Positions 1 through 12,200 of a stretch of DNA of 64,000 nt are shown one piece after another. How positions within the stretch are numbered: the first letter of the stretch is position 1; each line of letters starts with the position of its first letter. Position numbers and translations under genes: made by a program. The stretch lies in contig CM037862.1 in NCBI GenBank assembly GCA_021292105.1, positions 34,747,770 through 34,811,769 of the forward strand, read 5' to 3'. The notes under the pieces are model-generated. The model was not told where the DNA came from. It searched no databases and saw only the letters and a list, made by a program, of their open reading frames with translations. The stretch comes from Anadara kagoshimensis (taxonomy: Eukaryota > Mollusca > Bivalvia > Arcoida > Arcidae).

Positions 1-1893
1 GTATATAAAATAGCATCTGGCTGTATAGCTGAAAGATTGAAAAAGGTGTTACCATTTATTATTTCGGAAGACCAGACAGGATTTATCAGTGGCAGGTATA
101 TAGGTGAAAACACTAGATTAATTTATGACTTAATGCAATATACAGAGGAAAAAAATATACCAGGACTACTTTTAATGATTGATTTTGAAAAGGCTTTTGA
201 TTCAGTTTCATGGGTTTATATTGATAAAGTGCTAGATTTTTTCAATTTCGGTAAATCATTTATTAAATGGATTAAAATATTTCGACAAGATATTATGTCC
301 GCAGTTCTACAAAATGGATTTGTTTCTGAATTTTTTAGTATAACAAGAGGTTGTCGCCAAGGGGACCCTATCTCACCCTATATCTTCTTAATGTGTGCTG
401 AGATCCTGTCTCTTCTTCTAAAAAATAATAAAAATATCAAAGGTATTAAAATTGGTGATGAAGAATTTAAATTGTCACTTTTTGCAGATGACACTACTGT
501 CATACTAGATGGAACAGAAACATCATTACAAGAAACGTTAAATGTCCTAGATGACTTTGCATTACTTTCCGGTTTAAAAATCAATAATAATAAAACAAGA
601 GCAGTGTGGATTGGATGTAATAAATACAATGGTGAAACTTTTAACCATCGTTTTAAATTAGATTGGAACCAAGGTCCATTTACATTGCTTGGAATAAACT
701 TTTCTGTTGATTTAGACAGAATGATCAAAATAAATTATGATAAAAAATTACAAGACATTGAAAAAAGCCTAAAACAATGGTCAAAAAGATTTTTAACTCC
801 TTTAGGTAGAATAACAGTTTTAAAAACATTAATAATTTCTAAATTAAACCATCTATTTATTGCTATTCCAAATCCACCACTGGAAATGATAACAAAACTG
901 AATAAGATGTTTTATAACTTTATTTGGCAACATAAAAATGATCGCATAAAAAGAGAATTAGTTTCACAAAGCTATGAAGCAGGAGGTTTGAAAATGATAG
1001 ACATAAAACATTTTATAGCATCGCTCAAAATTACATGGATTAGGAGACTACTTCAAATTGAATCTAAATACAAAAAATTATTTGAGATTGCATATTCTAA
1101 GATTGAGGATTTCTTAAAGTATGGAAATGATTATTATAATAAAATTAAACAAAATTCTAACAATTCCTTTTGGAATAATGTATTTGAGGCCTGGAACTCT
1201 TTATCTATGAGACAAAAACCTAGAAATATAAATGATATTAAAGATGTAAGTATCTGGTACAATAAGGATATCTGTATAGATAAAAGTCCAATATTCTTCA
1301 AGTCTTGGTCTGACAGTGGCATACATTTCATAAAAGATTTACTTAATGAAGATGGAAATTTAATTTCATATAGAGAATTTACTAGAAGGTACGGTGCTGT
1401 CAGGTCAAACTTTGTTGAATATCTTGGTATAAAGTCTACCATTGAATCATATATTAAAAAATTAAATATACAAAACCAACCAGTTAATTTATTACAAGTT
1501 AATATTCCATATTTTTTCAAAATAGTTTTTAAAAGTAAAAAAGGGAGTAAGGATTTTTATAATGTTTTTAATAACAATATAACAACTGTCATAAGTCAAG
1601 AAAAATGGAAATCAATTCTAGACCTAGATATTGACTGGAAATCGCTATATATAACACCCTTCAAATGTTGTAAAAATACCAAATTACAATGGTTTCAATA
1701 CAGGATAAACCAAAGAATAATTTCTACAAATGATTTTTTGTTCAAAATTAAACTAAGAGATAATAATGATTGTTCCTTCTGTAATTATACAGCTGAAAAA
1801 ATAGAGCATTTGTTTTGGTATTGTGAAATAGTTAATAACTTTTGGATAGAAGTAGATGATTTTATATATAAAACAAGAGGCCCATGGGCCTGA
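1..1893 (+). pseudogene. LINE reverse transcriptase ORF, N-truncated by window edge and interrupted by insertion
   Basis: Polymerase of a Tx1/L1-clade LINE, which copies its own RNA into DNA at a nicked target. The frame is open from base 1 with no true ATG needed. Visible RT motifs, numbered in the protein from base 37: finger motif SEDQTGFISGRY (about residues 11-22), palm A with IDFEKAFDSV (about 48-57), the RQGDP-SPYIF block (about 108-118), catalytic FADD (about 149-152) and GLKINNNKT (about 178-186). A C-terminal cysteine/histidine finger follows: CSFC, then EHLFWYC, near residue 580-598. The last few codons before the stop at 1,891-1,893 come from the nested pearl-like element, so this stop is not the native end. 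The native C-terminus is at 3,622-3,890. Confidence 0.85.
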
Positions 1894-1954
1894 TACGCTC
1901 ACCTGATAACTAATGTCTAGCTGATAGATTTAAAGAACACATAAATACTAAACC

Positions 1955-3070
1955 CCAATGACTTTTTTCTTTACACCATGATAACCATTGTATCAATACC
2001 TACAACATTCTAATATACATGCCTATACAAAAAGTTTATAGTTTTCGAGATAATTAACCATTTTGGTATTGTTTTGCATCTGTGACCTTGACCTTTGAAC
2101 CCATGACCTTTTTCTATACATCAAAATGATCATTGTATCGATACCTACAACATTCTAATATACAAGCCTATACAAAAAGTTTATAGTTTTTGAGACAATT
2201 AACCATTTCGGTATTGTTTCACATCTGTGACCTTGACCTTTGAACCCATGTCCTTTTTCTATACATCAAAATGATCATTGTATCGATACCTACAACATTC
2301 TAGTATATATGCCTATACAAAAAGTTGATAGTTTTTGAGATAATTAACCATTTTGGTATTCTTTCGCATCTGTGACCTTGACCTTTGAACTCATAACCTT
2401 TTTCTATATATCAAAATGATTGTTGTATCGATACCTACAACATTCTAATATACAAGCCTATACAAAAAGTTTATAGTTTTTGAGACAATTAACCATTTCG
2501 GTATTGTTTCACATCTGTGACCTTGACCTTTGAACCCATGTCCTTTTTCTATACATCAAAATGATCATTGTATCGATACCTACAACATTCTAGTATATAT
2601 GCCTATACAAAAAGTTGATAGTTTTTGAGATAATTAACCATTTTGGTATTCTTTCGCATCTGTGACCTTGACCTTTGAACTCATAACCTTTTTCTATATA
2701 TCAAAATGATTGTTGTATCGATACCTACAACATTCTAATATACATGCCTATACAAAATGTTTATAGTTTTCGAGATAATTAACCATTACGGTATTGTTTC
2801 GCATCTGTGACCTTGACCTTTGAACCCATGACCTTTTTCTATACATCAAAATGATCGTTGTATCGATACCTAAAACATTCTAATATATGCCTATACAAAA
2901 AGTTGATAGTTTTCGAGATAATTAACCATTTCGGTATTGTTTCGCATCTGTGACCTTGACCTTTGAACCCATGACCTTTTTCTATACATCAAAATGATTG
3001 TTGTATCGATACCTACAACATTCTAATATATATGCCTATACAAAAAGTTGATAGTTTTCGAGATAATAAT
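1955..3070 (+). repeat. 145 bp tandem core of pearl-like copy 1
   Basis: The phrase TGTGACCTTGACCTTTGAAC recurs at about 2,081, 2,226, 2,371, 2,516, 2,661, 2,806 and 2,949, giving a 143-145 bp period. Units at 2,226 and 2,516, and at 2,371 and 2,661, are nearly identical, so a 290 bp dimer was the last thing duplicated. Confidence 0.9.
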
Positions 3071-3525
3071 TATAATCAGAGGTAAAAAAAATTAGGTCAC
3101 GACCTTCACAATCGACCTTGACCTCATTTTGAAGATATTAACAAGAAGATGTCAAAACTGAAAACCCCATGTCATTATCTGGTCAAATAGTCAAGTTATA
3201 ACAATTTGAAGCTATTTTACGATTTTTTCAAAATTAAACGCAAAAACGCGTAACCTATTTTTTATCCGAATTTCACAAAATGAACAAACTATAGGCTTAA
3301 GACCCTAGAGAAGCCAAATATCACATCAGATTTTTTCTCCAATCAGTACTTTCGGAGAAGAAGATTTTTTAAGATTTTTGCACCCCTAGGTCACCTTGAC
3401 CTAGTTATGGTAGCCATAGCAACGCCACGAACAAATCTGAATTGCACCGGCCCATATATACTTCTGACAAAGTTTCATTAAAAACTGTCCAGTAGTTTCA
3501 GAAGAGAAGTCCAAAATAGGTGTTA

Positions 3526-3576
3526 ACGACGCACACACGCACGCACGCACGCACGCACACACGCACGCACACACGC
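3526..3576 (+). repeat. ACGC microsatellite near the 3' end of pearl-like copy 1
   Basis: Alternating ACGC and ACAC blocks immediately before the 3' terminal hairpin. The same position is occupied by ACGC or ACTG/ACGG runs in the other three copies. Confidence 0.9.
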
Positions 3577-3621
3577 TGCGCTATGCCATAAGCTCACATG
3601 ACCTTTGGTCAGGTGAGCTAA

Positions 3622-3890
3622 AAATAAACTGCTACATTAATATTAATAGGGAAAGTGCTATCTTTGGGCTTATTAACCAAAAAGAGAGATACAAACCCCA
3701 AAATTTCTTACTTTTAACTACCAGACATTACATATATAAGTGTAGAATTAATAAAGAACTACCAAAAATAAATACATGGAGAATGAGTCTTAAATATCAG
3801 TTTGATATTGAAAAAATTATTGCAATAAAAAATAATCTTTATGGCAAATTTCTGGAATGTTGGGATCCATGGTTGAATATCTTTGATTGA
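3622..3890 (+). pseudogene. LINE ORF C-terminal remainder after the nested insertion
   Basis: About 89 codons without a stop, ending TGA at 3,888-3,890. They continue the LINE ORF that ends at about base 1,873. The encoded segment contains NFLLLTTRHYIYKCRI and a tryptophan-rich end, which resembles the C-terminal tail of Tx1/L1 LINE polymerases. Removing 1,874-3,621 gives one continuous frame, showing the LINE was intact here when the other element landed. Confidence 0.75.
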
Positions 3891-4036
3891 TTCAGTATCT
3901 CCATCTGGTGTGACTGGTGTTAGTGCTGTAAATATACCATCATCATTTATAATGTATGTAATGTTTTAAGATGCTTGAAGTTATATTTGTTTAAATATTT
4001 ATATATACTTTTTGAATTTCATAGGGGTTGACACAT

Positions 4037-4075
<39 letters not shown>

Positions 4076-4431
4076 CATTAAAACCCAGACAAAATCGAAA
4101 AAAGAATATACAAGTAATAGAAGAAAAATAAATATAAAAGTTTAAAAAATGTAGAAAAATTATATATTTAAGAATATTGGAAACAAGACCTTATATTTTT
4201 CATATTTTTCTAAATTTCATTGTATATGTTTCATTTACTTGGATATTATACAACTGTGTCATGTATGTGTCAGTTTGTCCCTTTGTTACCCGGCAAGTGA
4301 ACCCAGTGGCCCCAACCCTGGCACTTGACCATCCCCTATTCAGTGTCTGGGACAATAAAAACACAAATTACAAAAAAAGAATGAGAAATTCTTTCAAATA
4401 GTAACCTAATTATGCAAATTTGTGAAAAAAA

Positions 4432-4584
4432 TAGTCAAACCTGTCTATAAAGGCCACTCAAGGGAACCAGTCTTTATATACAGGTTCTAATAATATAAAT
4501 AAATAACAATTGGGATACAATTATACTGGCCTTTATAAGCAGGTGGTCCTTATATAGAGGTGGCCTTTAATGCAGGTTGGACTG
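4432..4584. mobile_element. Foldback MITE, family M2, copy a
   Basis: Short element with inverted ends of the type CAGT-C/A-AACCTG, the two halves being imperfect inverted copies full of 'aaaggcc' and 'ataaaggtggcc' phrases. Related copies lie at 11,776-11,954, 38,766-38,926 and 39,041-39,202. Confidence 0.6.
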
Positions 4585-4687
4585 TACTTTAAAAAGGATT
4601 TTCATGTATTTTGGAAATTTAGCTACAAATAGTTTTGAATTTGTGGAAGTAACGTTTTTATAAAGAGTTAAATGGAAAATTAGGAAT

Positions 4688-4990
4688 TCGATTTTTTTTA
4701 CCAGACGGGGACTAGTTGCTGCAGAAAAAAATTTCTGTTGTATGACAGTTTTAAATATTAAAGGATTTTAAATTTTATGCAGTGTCAACAAGGGAAATTA
4801 TTTTTTTTTTACCATACCCTGTGAGTTGCTGAAAAAATGACTAAGAACTCCTGTTGAATGACACAGTAATATAAAAGGGTTTTAAAATTTTATGCAGTGT
4901 CAACAAGATTTTTTTTACCAGACCTTGTTAGTTGCTGGAAAATTGACTGACTGAGAATTCCTGTTGTATGACACAGTAATATTAAAGGAA
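4688..4990. repeat. About 110 bp tandem repeat, three units
   Basis: Three degenerate units, each beginning with a T run plus ACCA(G/T)AC and containing AGTTGCTG, a 'ctgttg(t/a)atgaca' phrase and ATTTTATGCAGTGTCAACAAG. Units start near 4,690, 4,800 and 4,910. Confidence 0.7.
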
Positions 4991-5108
4991 GGATGTAGTT
5001 ACCGAGGACTCTTATCTCAAACACAATTATTTCTATTGTATCATACAGCATATGATTCAAATTCATATCCAACAATACGTCCTTATATATTCAGTGACCT
5101 CAACAGGC

Positions 5109-5205
5109 TTTAGAGGGGACTCGGTGGCCAGGTGGTGTAAAGCATGCACTATTATATCACAGTGTATCCTACCACTTAGGCTTGAATCCAGGTTGTGCAG
5201 AAAAC
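5109..5205 (+). mobile_element. SINE-B head fragment
   Basis: A tRNA-like head (GGTGGCCAGGTGGTGTAAAG as A box, GGCTTGAATCCAGG as B box) without the rest of the SINE. Confidence 0.5.
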
Positions 5206-5272
5206 AGCACACGATTCAAGTTCACATATTAAGCAATACATTCTCCTATTGTCTGTGACTTCTAACCTGTAG

Positions 5273-5490
5273 GGGCCCTTAGTGGCTGAGTGGTTTAAAG
5301 CACAGAGTACTTCTCACTGCCAAATTTGAATACAATGCAGGCTGATCCTAGTGTGAGAACGTTTGTCAATTCGCTTGTTAAATGTGGGTAGTTTTCTCTG
5401 GGTACTCTGGTTTCCTCCATCACCCTTGTACTGACTGCCTCGATATAAGTGAAATAATCTTGGCGAGGCATAAACACCATTAATCCACTT
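5273..5490 (+). mobile_element. SINE-B, near full length
   Basis: tRNA-derived SINE. The head resembles a class II (Leu/Ser-type) tRNA with TGGCTGAGTGGTTTAAAGC; the body contains TTTCTCTGGGTACTCTGG; the tail contains GATATAAGTGAAATAATC and a 'cattaatcc' end. Other copies in the window share this layout. Confidence 0.7.
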
Positions 5491-5872
5491 CACTCCTGAC
5501 CTTTGATGAAATGTTTCAAACCACTCATCTTGGTGTATTATACTGCAACACATGGACTCAAGTACACATAGAAAGGAACCTGTCTAAACAAAACAGCTCG
5601 AGACTTGATTTAATTAGAACTGTCTCTTGAGAGCCAAATACCCCCATCCCCAATAACTACAAGGGTTTAATGTTTTACTGCGACCTTGACCTTTCCACTA
5701 TGTTACAACATTATACAGTGTTACCTGTCTGGACTAAACACCTTGATGACTAAATATTTTGTTTGTATTACAATAAAGTGTTCTGTTTAAACAAGTTAAG
5801 AATAGAATATTAAATATCAATGGTATACCCATAAACAATGACCTAAATTCACCTATTTCAACTATCCTAATT

Positions 5873-6165
5873 AAATAATTACATTATACAGGTGCCTGTT
5901 TTTTCCAATAAAGAAAAGTTTCATGTTAATTGTGTCTACTGTCATACACACCTAGACCTAATTTATTCAACTATCTTGATTTAATTAAATACCTGAAAAC
6001 TATTTTAAATCCAGAAATGTAAGTCATGTTAACTTTATCTACAGACACACTCACATTGACATAAATACATCAACCATCAATCCTACCTTGACCTAATTAA
6101 TTAATTACCTGAGAACTGTATTTTAACTCTAGAAGTGTGTTATGTTAACTTTGCCTACATACATA
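5873..6165. repeat. Degenerate tandem copies of a gelsolin-like exon end
   Basis: Three diverged copies (about 5,873-5,930, 5,981-6,042 and 6,103-6,160) resemble the end of the exon at 6,281-6,352 plus its splice donor. Shared phrases include TTACCTGAGAACTGTATTTT and TCCAGAAATGTA. They lie just downstream of that exon in the transcript sense and carry stops, so they read as decayed partial exon duplications rather than alternative exons. Confidence 0.55.
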
Positions 6166-6280
6166 CCGGTACACAAATGTCCTGATGTACATTCATCAAC
6201 CATCAATCCTACCTTGACCTAAATTCATCAACCCTAACTTGACCTAAATTCATCAATCCTACCTTGACCTAATTAATTAC

Positions 6281-9200
6281 CTGAGAACTGTATTTTCCAA
6301 TCCAGAAATGTAGGTCATGTTGTAGTTGTTCATTGTCCTCTTCTTTGTAAGTCTGTAAAAATTGAAAAAGAAAGATACAAAATAAGTGTTGGAAAAAAAT
6401 AATTCAGCATCTATAATTGGTAAATAATTGGTAGAGTAAAACCATAATTGATCATAGATTAATCTGAAGTTAAAATTTCTGCCACTTCATCTATAGATGG
6501 TGAGATATCGATATAAGTGAAAAATTCTTGACTGGGATGTAAACCCCATTTAATCAATCAATTTATCTTTTAATACACAATTAACACCAAGATTACCAAC
6601 ATCGTGATGTGTTTTTTAAAGGTCTCTTACAAAGGACCACATGACTTTCATGTCCGATGCCAGTGCTTGGTGAAAGAGCAATCAATGCCAATTTACTTGG
6701 TCAGGCCAGGGTTTGAACCCCAACCGTCCACATATAGAGTAAGCACTCTACCAACTGAGCTACTGCAGTAGTAAATACCAACAAGAGTACTTTATAATGG
6801 CATAATAGGCATACTCTATAGAGGTTCAAATAACATAGAAAAAAGAAATTGAGCAACATTTGCTAGCCTTTGTAAGTAGGCGAGCAAACATATATATAAT
6901 AAATAACAGTATTTTGAAAAATTTCAAAATAATAATATCTTTTGTTATAGAGTACTGTATAGTGTATAGTTCTGTAATGTTAAATCCAGAAATGCGAGTC
7001 AATATAATTATGTAAACTCATGAATTTTATTTAAAAAGAAAAGTATTAGCGCAAAGAAAAATATAAATGAGAAAGAGATAGAACTGGATTTAATCACAAC
7101 TCCACTAAGGCTAAAACAATGGGCCAGGGTTGGTCCACAGATAGTATTTTTGTTGGCCAAATCAAACACAAACATACTGATCCCAGTCTAAATCACTTGA
7201 AAACTTGCAAATTGAGCTAAACAAGTAAACTTCCACCAGGGAAGTGAGACTGGGTACAATGGAAGGGTAAGTTCAGCCAGTCTAGCTATATGAACCCGCT
7301 ATATGCGAAATCAAAATGGAAAAGAAACATACAAATATGACTTTGGGGCCAATGGTACAAGCCTTACAAGGCTCTGTTTCTGAAATGAATACTAGTTCAG
7401 ATACATTAAAACAATTTTTAAAGTTTTTATTTAAATTAAATTTATAATATTTGTTTTATTACTCATCATTCTGATATTATTCTCTAAATCATCCTGATAT
7501 AGTTATTTTAAGACAAAAATAAATTACAAACATTACAAGGAAGTTGTGCCGTTTTCCTTGTTACAAAGTAAACATTTTACTAACTACAGATGTTATTTGT
7601 GACTAAACCAGGACACAATGGTATTATTCACTTACTTAAGGTCATGCCAATTAATTTTTAGTTCTACAGATTTTTTTTCAAAAAATTAAAAGTAAGCAAG
7701 GAAACAAGCAATTTTAAAAGATTTGAATACATTTTTACACAAAAACAAAAACACCATTTTTCTTCAGGCTATTAAGAGTTATCAACATGAATTAGAAGTA
7801 TGCTTAGGGGGTCAGTTATCACATTTTTCACTACTATATACTCAGATACTGTTTAAACAATATAATGAATATCCTGTTTCTAAATGTGTCGGCTATTTTG
7901 CATGGCCTTAGAATAAATTGATATTTTTTGTTTCATCAAGGTATGAAAGAAAAAGACTGTATACTGTATAACCCACCCACATACAGATTTTTGCAATGGC
8001 TACAAACTCGTAGCATTTCATAGTACCTCAATAGGATGAGGATGATATAAATGTTATATCTGATTGCTTTACTTCAGTACTCATGTAAAGCTCAACTAAA
8101 GATTAGAGAAAAGTATAAGTAACAATGTTTAACACCCCAGTCAAAATTCTTTCACTTTTATCAAGGTGGTTGTTGGTCCAGAGATGGTGGGGGAAACTGG
8201 AATGCCTGGACAACACCACCAACCTTTGGCAAGCAAACCAACAAACTTTCTCACTTTAGGATTTGTCCTGAGTGCGATCGGAACCTAGATGCGGTGAGAG
8301 GCACTGTGATCCGTAACCATGCGCGATAGAACACTCAGCCACTGAAGACCCTTCAACCTTGAAACTGACTTTCACATTTTGACATACCAACAATAATGTC
8401 ACCAGACAGACAATTTATGTAACTTTGAAAATGAAGTTTTTCTATCCTTATTCCTTAATATACCTCTATACAGGTAATGTGTTACCTGGTTTTATAATCA
8501 TCACTTGTTTAAGCTACTTTCACAATGTTGTTGAGAAAACAGGTTACAAACACCTGGTAATTAATTTACCTGTAGAATTTTAATGGTGAGAAAAATGCTG
8601 TAACATAAGGCAATCACCTTTTTAATATTTTACAGAAATTTAATCTATTCACATTAAAAACATTTTAATACAGAAATGTAAAATATAAACTTGAGGCTAT
8701 ATAAAGTACATTTTAATTAAATCCCCCAAAAAATAAACAATTTATCTGCGAATATTGTGAGCAAAATCAATATGGTCTGTCTTTACAAAAATTTTAAGTA
8801 AATTTATTTGCATTTTGTTCGATACCAAATACACAATAAAATTTTCTGTCATTTTATCTTTTTCAAACTCAGTTTGTATCGACTCAGAATACAAGCTCAG
8901 TTTATACTGCTTAGGATTTAGGCTGAATTGTCTAGAATTACAAGCTTGATTTCAATTGGTTCAGTTTATATTGTTGACAACCATGAGCTCATGTAACATG
9001 TAATTAAAAGCTTAATTTACTTGGCTGCCTGTGAGGCCATGTTGTCCATAGTGTGCTTGCCAATCACAATCTGACTTGGAACAAAGTTCTAGAGTGTAAA
9101 AGTTTGTTACTTTGCTTGCCAAAGCCCAATGGTTTTCTCCAGGCACTTAGGTTTCCTCCACCATCCTTGAACCGATTGCTTGGATACAAGTGAAATAATC

Positions 9201-12200
9201 ATCACTTGGGCATAAAACTCCATCATGACCATTTCTATATATGCCTCCACTCTGAATTTATATTGTCTAGAATTGTGAATTGAACATATATTTTTCAGTA
9301 TTATGAGCTCAGCTTATATTGTCAAGAATTTTAATTATATTGATTGAATAGGGTTTTACGTCCCAGTCAAGAATATTTCACTTACATGTATATCAGGACG
9401 TCACCAGCTATAGGTGAAATGGCAGAATTTTTTACCTTTACAGTGCTCTCAGGGCAATGTACAGAGATGGTTCTTTAACATGTCACACCTGTAATGACTA
9501 GAAACATCATTTTTAAGGTCCTCTTCCAAAGGACCCTGTGATTTTCATTTCTAAATTCAAAGTGCTTGGCAAAAGAACAGTCACTACCTGTTTATATGTT
9601 TTGGTCAAACCCTAGCCAGGGTTCGAACCCACACCTCCAACATATGAAGAAATCACCCTACAAACTAAGCTTAGTAACTGTAGTTATCATGTTGTCTAGA
9701 ACTATCAGCTCCGTTTAAAATGCTTAACAATAAATACAATGTTCATATGGTGTGTGGCTTTCTGCAAATACTACTAGATATAATAGAGTGCAATAATGGC
9801 TATGAAATATGATATTATTTAGCTGATTTTGCTGAATTTGATGTATCGCCGGCCACGCCCACAATGTTCCGACACTGGCCGCCATCATGGTACCAAAGCA
9901 GCGTCATGGCAACTAATGACGTTCTAGTGTCAGTGACGTAATTAAATCGCACAATTCAGGCCAAGTTTTCATTCTTTTTGCGTGTAATTCAAGCATGCCG
10001 ACCCTTTGTGTGTGAACAAAGTGGCGTGGCTAGCTATCCGTCAATTTATATTTCTAATTACTAAATACAGACATCATCAACTACTTTAAGATCTACAGAT
10101 TATTTTTACTGAGCTTAATTAAGATTTTTGAAAACATTTATACATGTAGTATATGTTATAATTTTTCGATACAGGCATCTTCAAATAATTTTAGAATAAT
10201 TTTAGATTTGTTTTAACCGAGATAGATTTATAAAAACTATTAAACTGTTTACGTATAACTTAGAATACAATCATATTCAAATAATTTAAGATCTTAAGAT
10301 TTTTTTAACAAACTAGATTTATAAAAAGATTTAACTGTTTATGTATATCTTTGGATAAAGGGATCTTGATCTGAATTTTTAAAATATTAAATTTATTAAC
10401 TGTTTATATATAACTTTGTATAATGCTATATCAAAGGAATGCCAAGATTGCAATTGACAATGAGTTAAGTTGACTTCCTGAATGGGCTACTTCCTGTTGT
10501 GTGAGTGGACAATCACAGTCAAGTGCAGGTGTACAGGTCTACAAGTTTGAGCTGGTGAAGTTGGACTTTCATTTAAGACATTAAATAGAAAGAAAAATCT
10601 AATATTTATTTTGGTTGGAAAATTTTAAGCATTTTATCCTATTGATAATGGTATTTTTAAGACTTTTTGTAAACACAGATTTATCAAACTGGTTACCTTG
10701 AAATGTTGTTTTAAATATACCGACTTTAACGCCAAAACAACAGGGTCAAACTTAAACCCGTTAAAACTCCCACAAAATTATTTGTAAAATGTTGTATCAT
10801 ATCTGATATTGAATCAGAAAATATGCTGCTTTACTTGACATGTTTTGAATCAGTTATTAAGTTTCTGATTTAAGTTTTTTATGTTTTTTGTGGGCAATAT
10901 TGTCATTGTCTTTCGCATTTAACAGATTTGGTATTTTAGCATTTTATTTTTTTTGTCTGTTCACTCTACAGATCTAGAGTGGAAAATAATCTTTTTTAAT
11001 TGCTCTTGTTCAAATTCTTTTGCCTGAGAATAACAAAAGTACCTGTTGCCAGGAAGAGCAAGATGTACCTGTTTTAATTTTTTGCCATCAACTGTTGTGA
11101 TAAGGAAACAAAATCTAAGGCTATAGTCCATAATATCTTATCAATAGTGTGGGAAGATTAGGCTGGTTAAGTTGAGTTTAGTGAGTTGAGTAATGGTGTT
11201 TAATGTCCCGGTCAAGAAAATTTCACTTATATCGAGACGTCGCCAGCTAAAGGCGAAGGTGCAGAAATTTGGCCTGTGCGTTGCACTGATGGCATTATAC
11301 AGAAAGATTCTTTAGCATGCCAACCCCATCGTGACACGGGACCTTGTTTATTTTAAGTTCCCATTCGAAAGAATCCTGACTTTCATTTCGTAATGCCAAG
11401 TGCTTGGTGAAAGAACAATCACTACCTACTTTCAAGTCTTAGGTCATCCCTGGCCGAAGATCGAACTCACGACCTATAACTTACAGAGCGAGCACTCTAC
11501 CAACTGAGCTACCACAGTAGGCTGGTTAAGAAAAACAAGAAAAAAAGTTCAAATAGGAACAACTCTGAGAAATTTGCACAGAGTTACTTCCTTTACTGAC
11601 AATACAAAATGGTGTATCGTGGTTACGGTTTAGAAATTGTGTTTATACAGTTATAAGTTCCATTGCTTGGCAGAGCAAACTAATCATAACATGCTATTCA
11701 ATTTGCATCACATAGTAATGGAAGTTATAGATCTATAAATGCCAATTCTAGACAGTTCAATGGTTAAATACAATACAGTCTAACCCGCCTTAAAGGCTAC
11801 CTCTATATAAGGGCCACCTGCCATTAAAGGTCAGTAGAATTGTATCCAAATTGTTCTTTATTCATATTATTAGAACTTGTATATAAAGGTCACCTGTCCA
11901 TAAACGCCACTTATACTGGTTCCCTTGGGTGGCCTTAATAGACAAGTTTGACTGTACATCATTGTTCTATCAGTACTCACATTTAAAATAATGTAGGAAT
12001 CTCCGTCATAAAATTGTCCATAGTCTTCTTTTGGCCAGTCTTTAACTTGGAATTTCTACAATAGAATACTTTGTTTATTATTTGTAGATGAACTACATTC
12101 ACTTAGCAATAGCCAGAGAACTTTGTAAAGGCACTGGATATAATTTAATCTACTGGTGTGGTTCCGAATCTTCAACACCAACGTCAAGTCCATCCTACTA

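Larger units (their letters stand above)
1874..3621 (+). mobile_element. Pearl-like / Helentron-associated nonautonomous element, copy 1
   Basis: The 5' end has a perfect palindrome AGGCCCATGGGCCT followed by GCTCACCTG; the 3' end has a TGACC-TTT-GGTCA hairpin followed by CAGGTGAGC and a run of A. GCTCACCTG and CAGGTGAGC are subterminal inverted repeats. The interior holds about seven 145 bp tandem units, a unique stretch (about 3,070-3,520) and an ACGC-rich microsatellite. This architecture matches the published description of bivalve 'pearl' elements, later grouped with Helentron-associated elements. No coding capacity. It sits inside the LINE ORF between A residues, without a convincing target duplication. 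Confidence 0.8.
1..4380 (+). mobile_element. Tx1/L1-type LINE, 3' part, split by a nested element
   Basis: Non-LTR retrotransposon entering from the left edge. The reverse-transcriptase ORF is open from base 1, is broken at about 1,873 by a pearl-like insertion, and resumes at about 3,622 in a frame that rejoins cleanly, ending with TGA at 3,888-3,890. A 3' untranslated part follows, containing an (AC)n run at 4,041-4,070 and an AATAAA-type signal at about 4,353, then an A-rich stretch near 4,380 that I take as the likely 3' end. The 3' boundary is inferred; no target-site duplication can be read because the 5' end lies outside the window. Confidence 0.75.

Noticed and set aside
5273..5370. 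Possible class II tRNA gene
   Set aside because: It is the head of SINE-B; it repeats many times with decay, and stems are not intact.
6680..6772. Possible tRNA gene on the minus strand
   Set aside because: A and B boxes are present but the acceptor stem does not pair, and the same sequence recurs attached to a SINE body elsewhere in the window.
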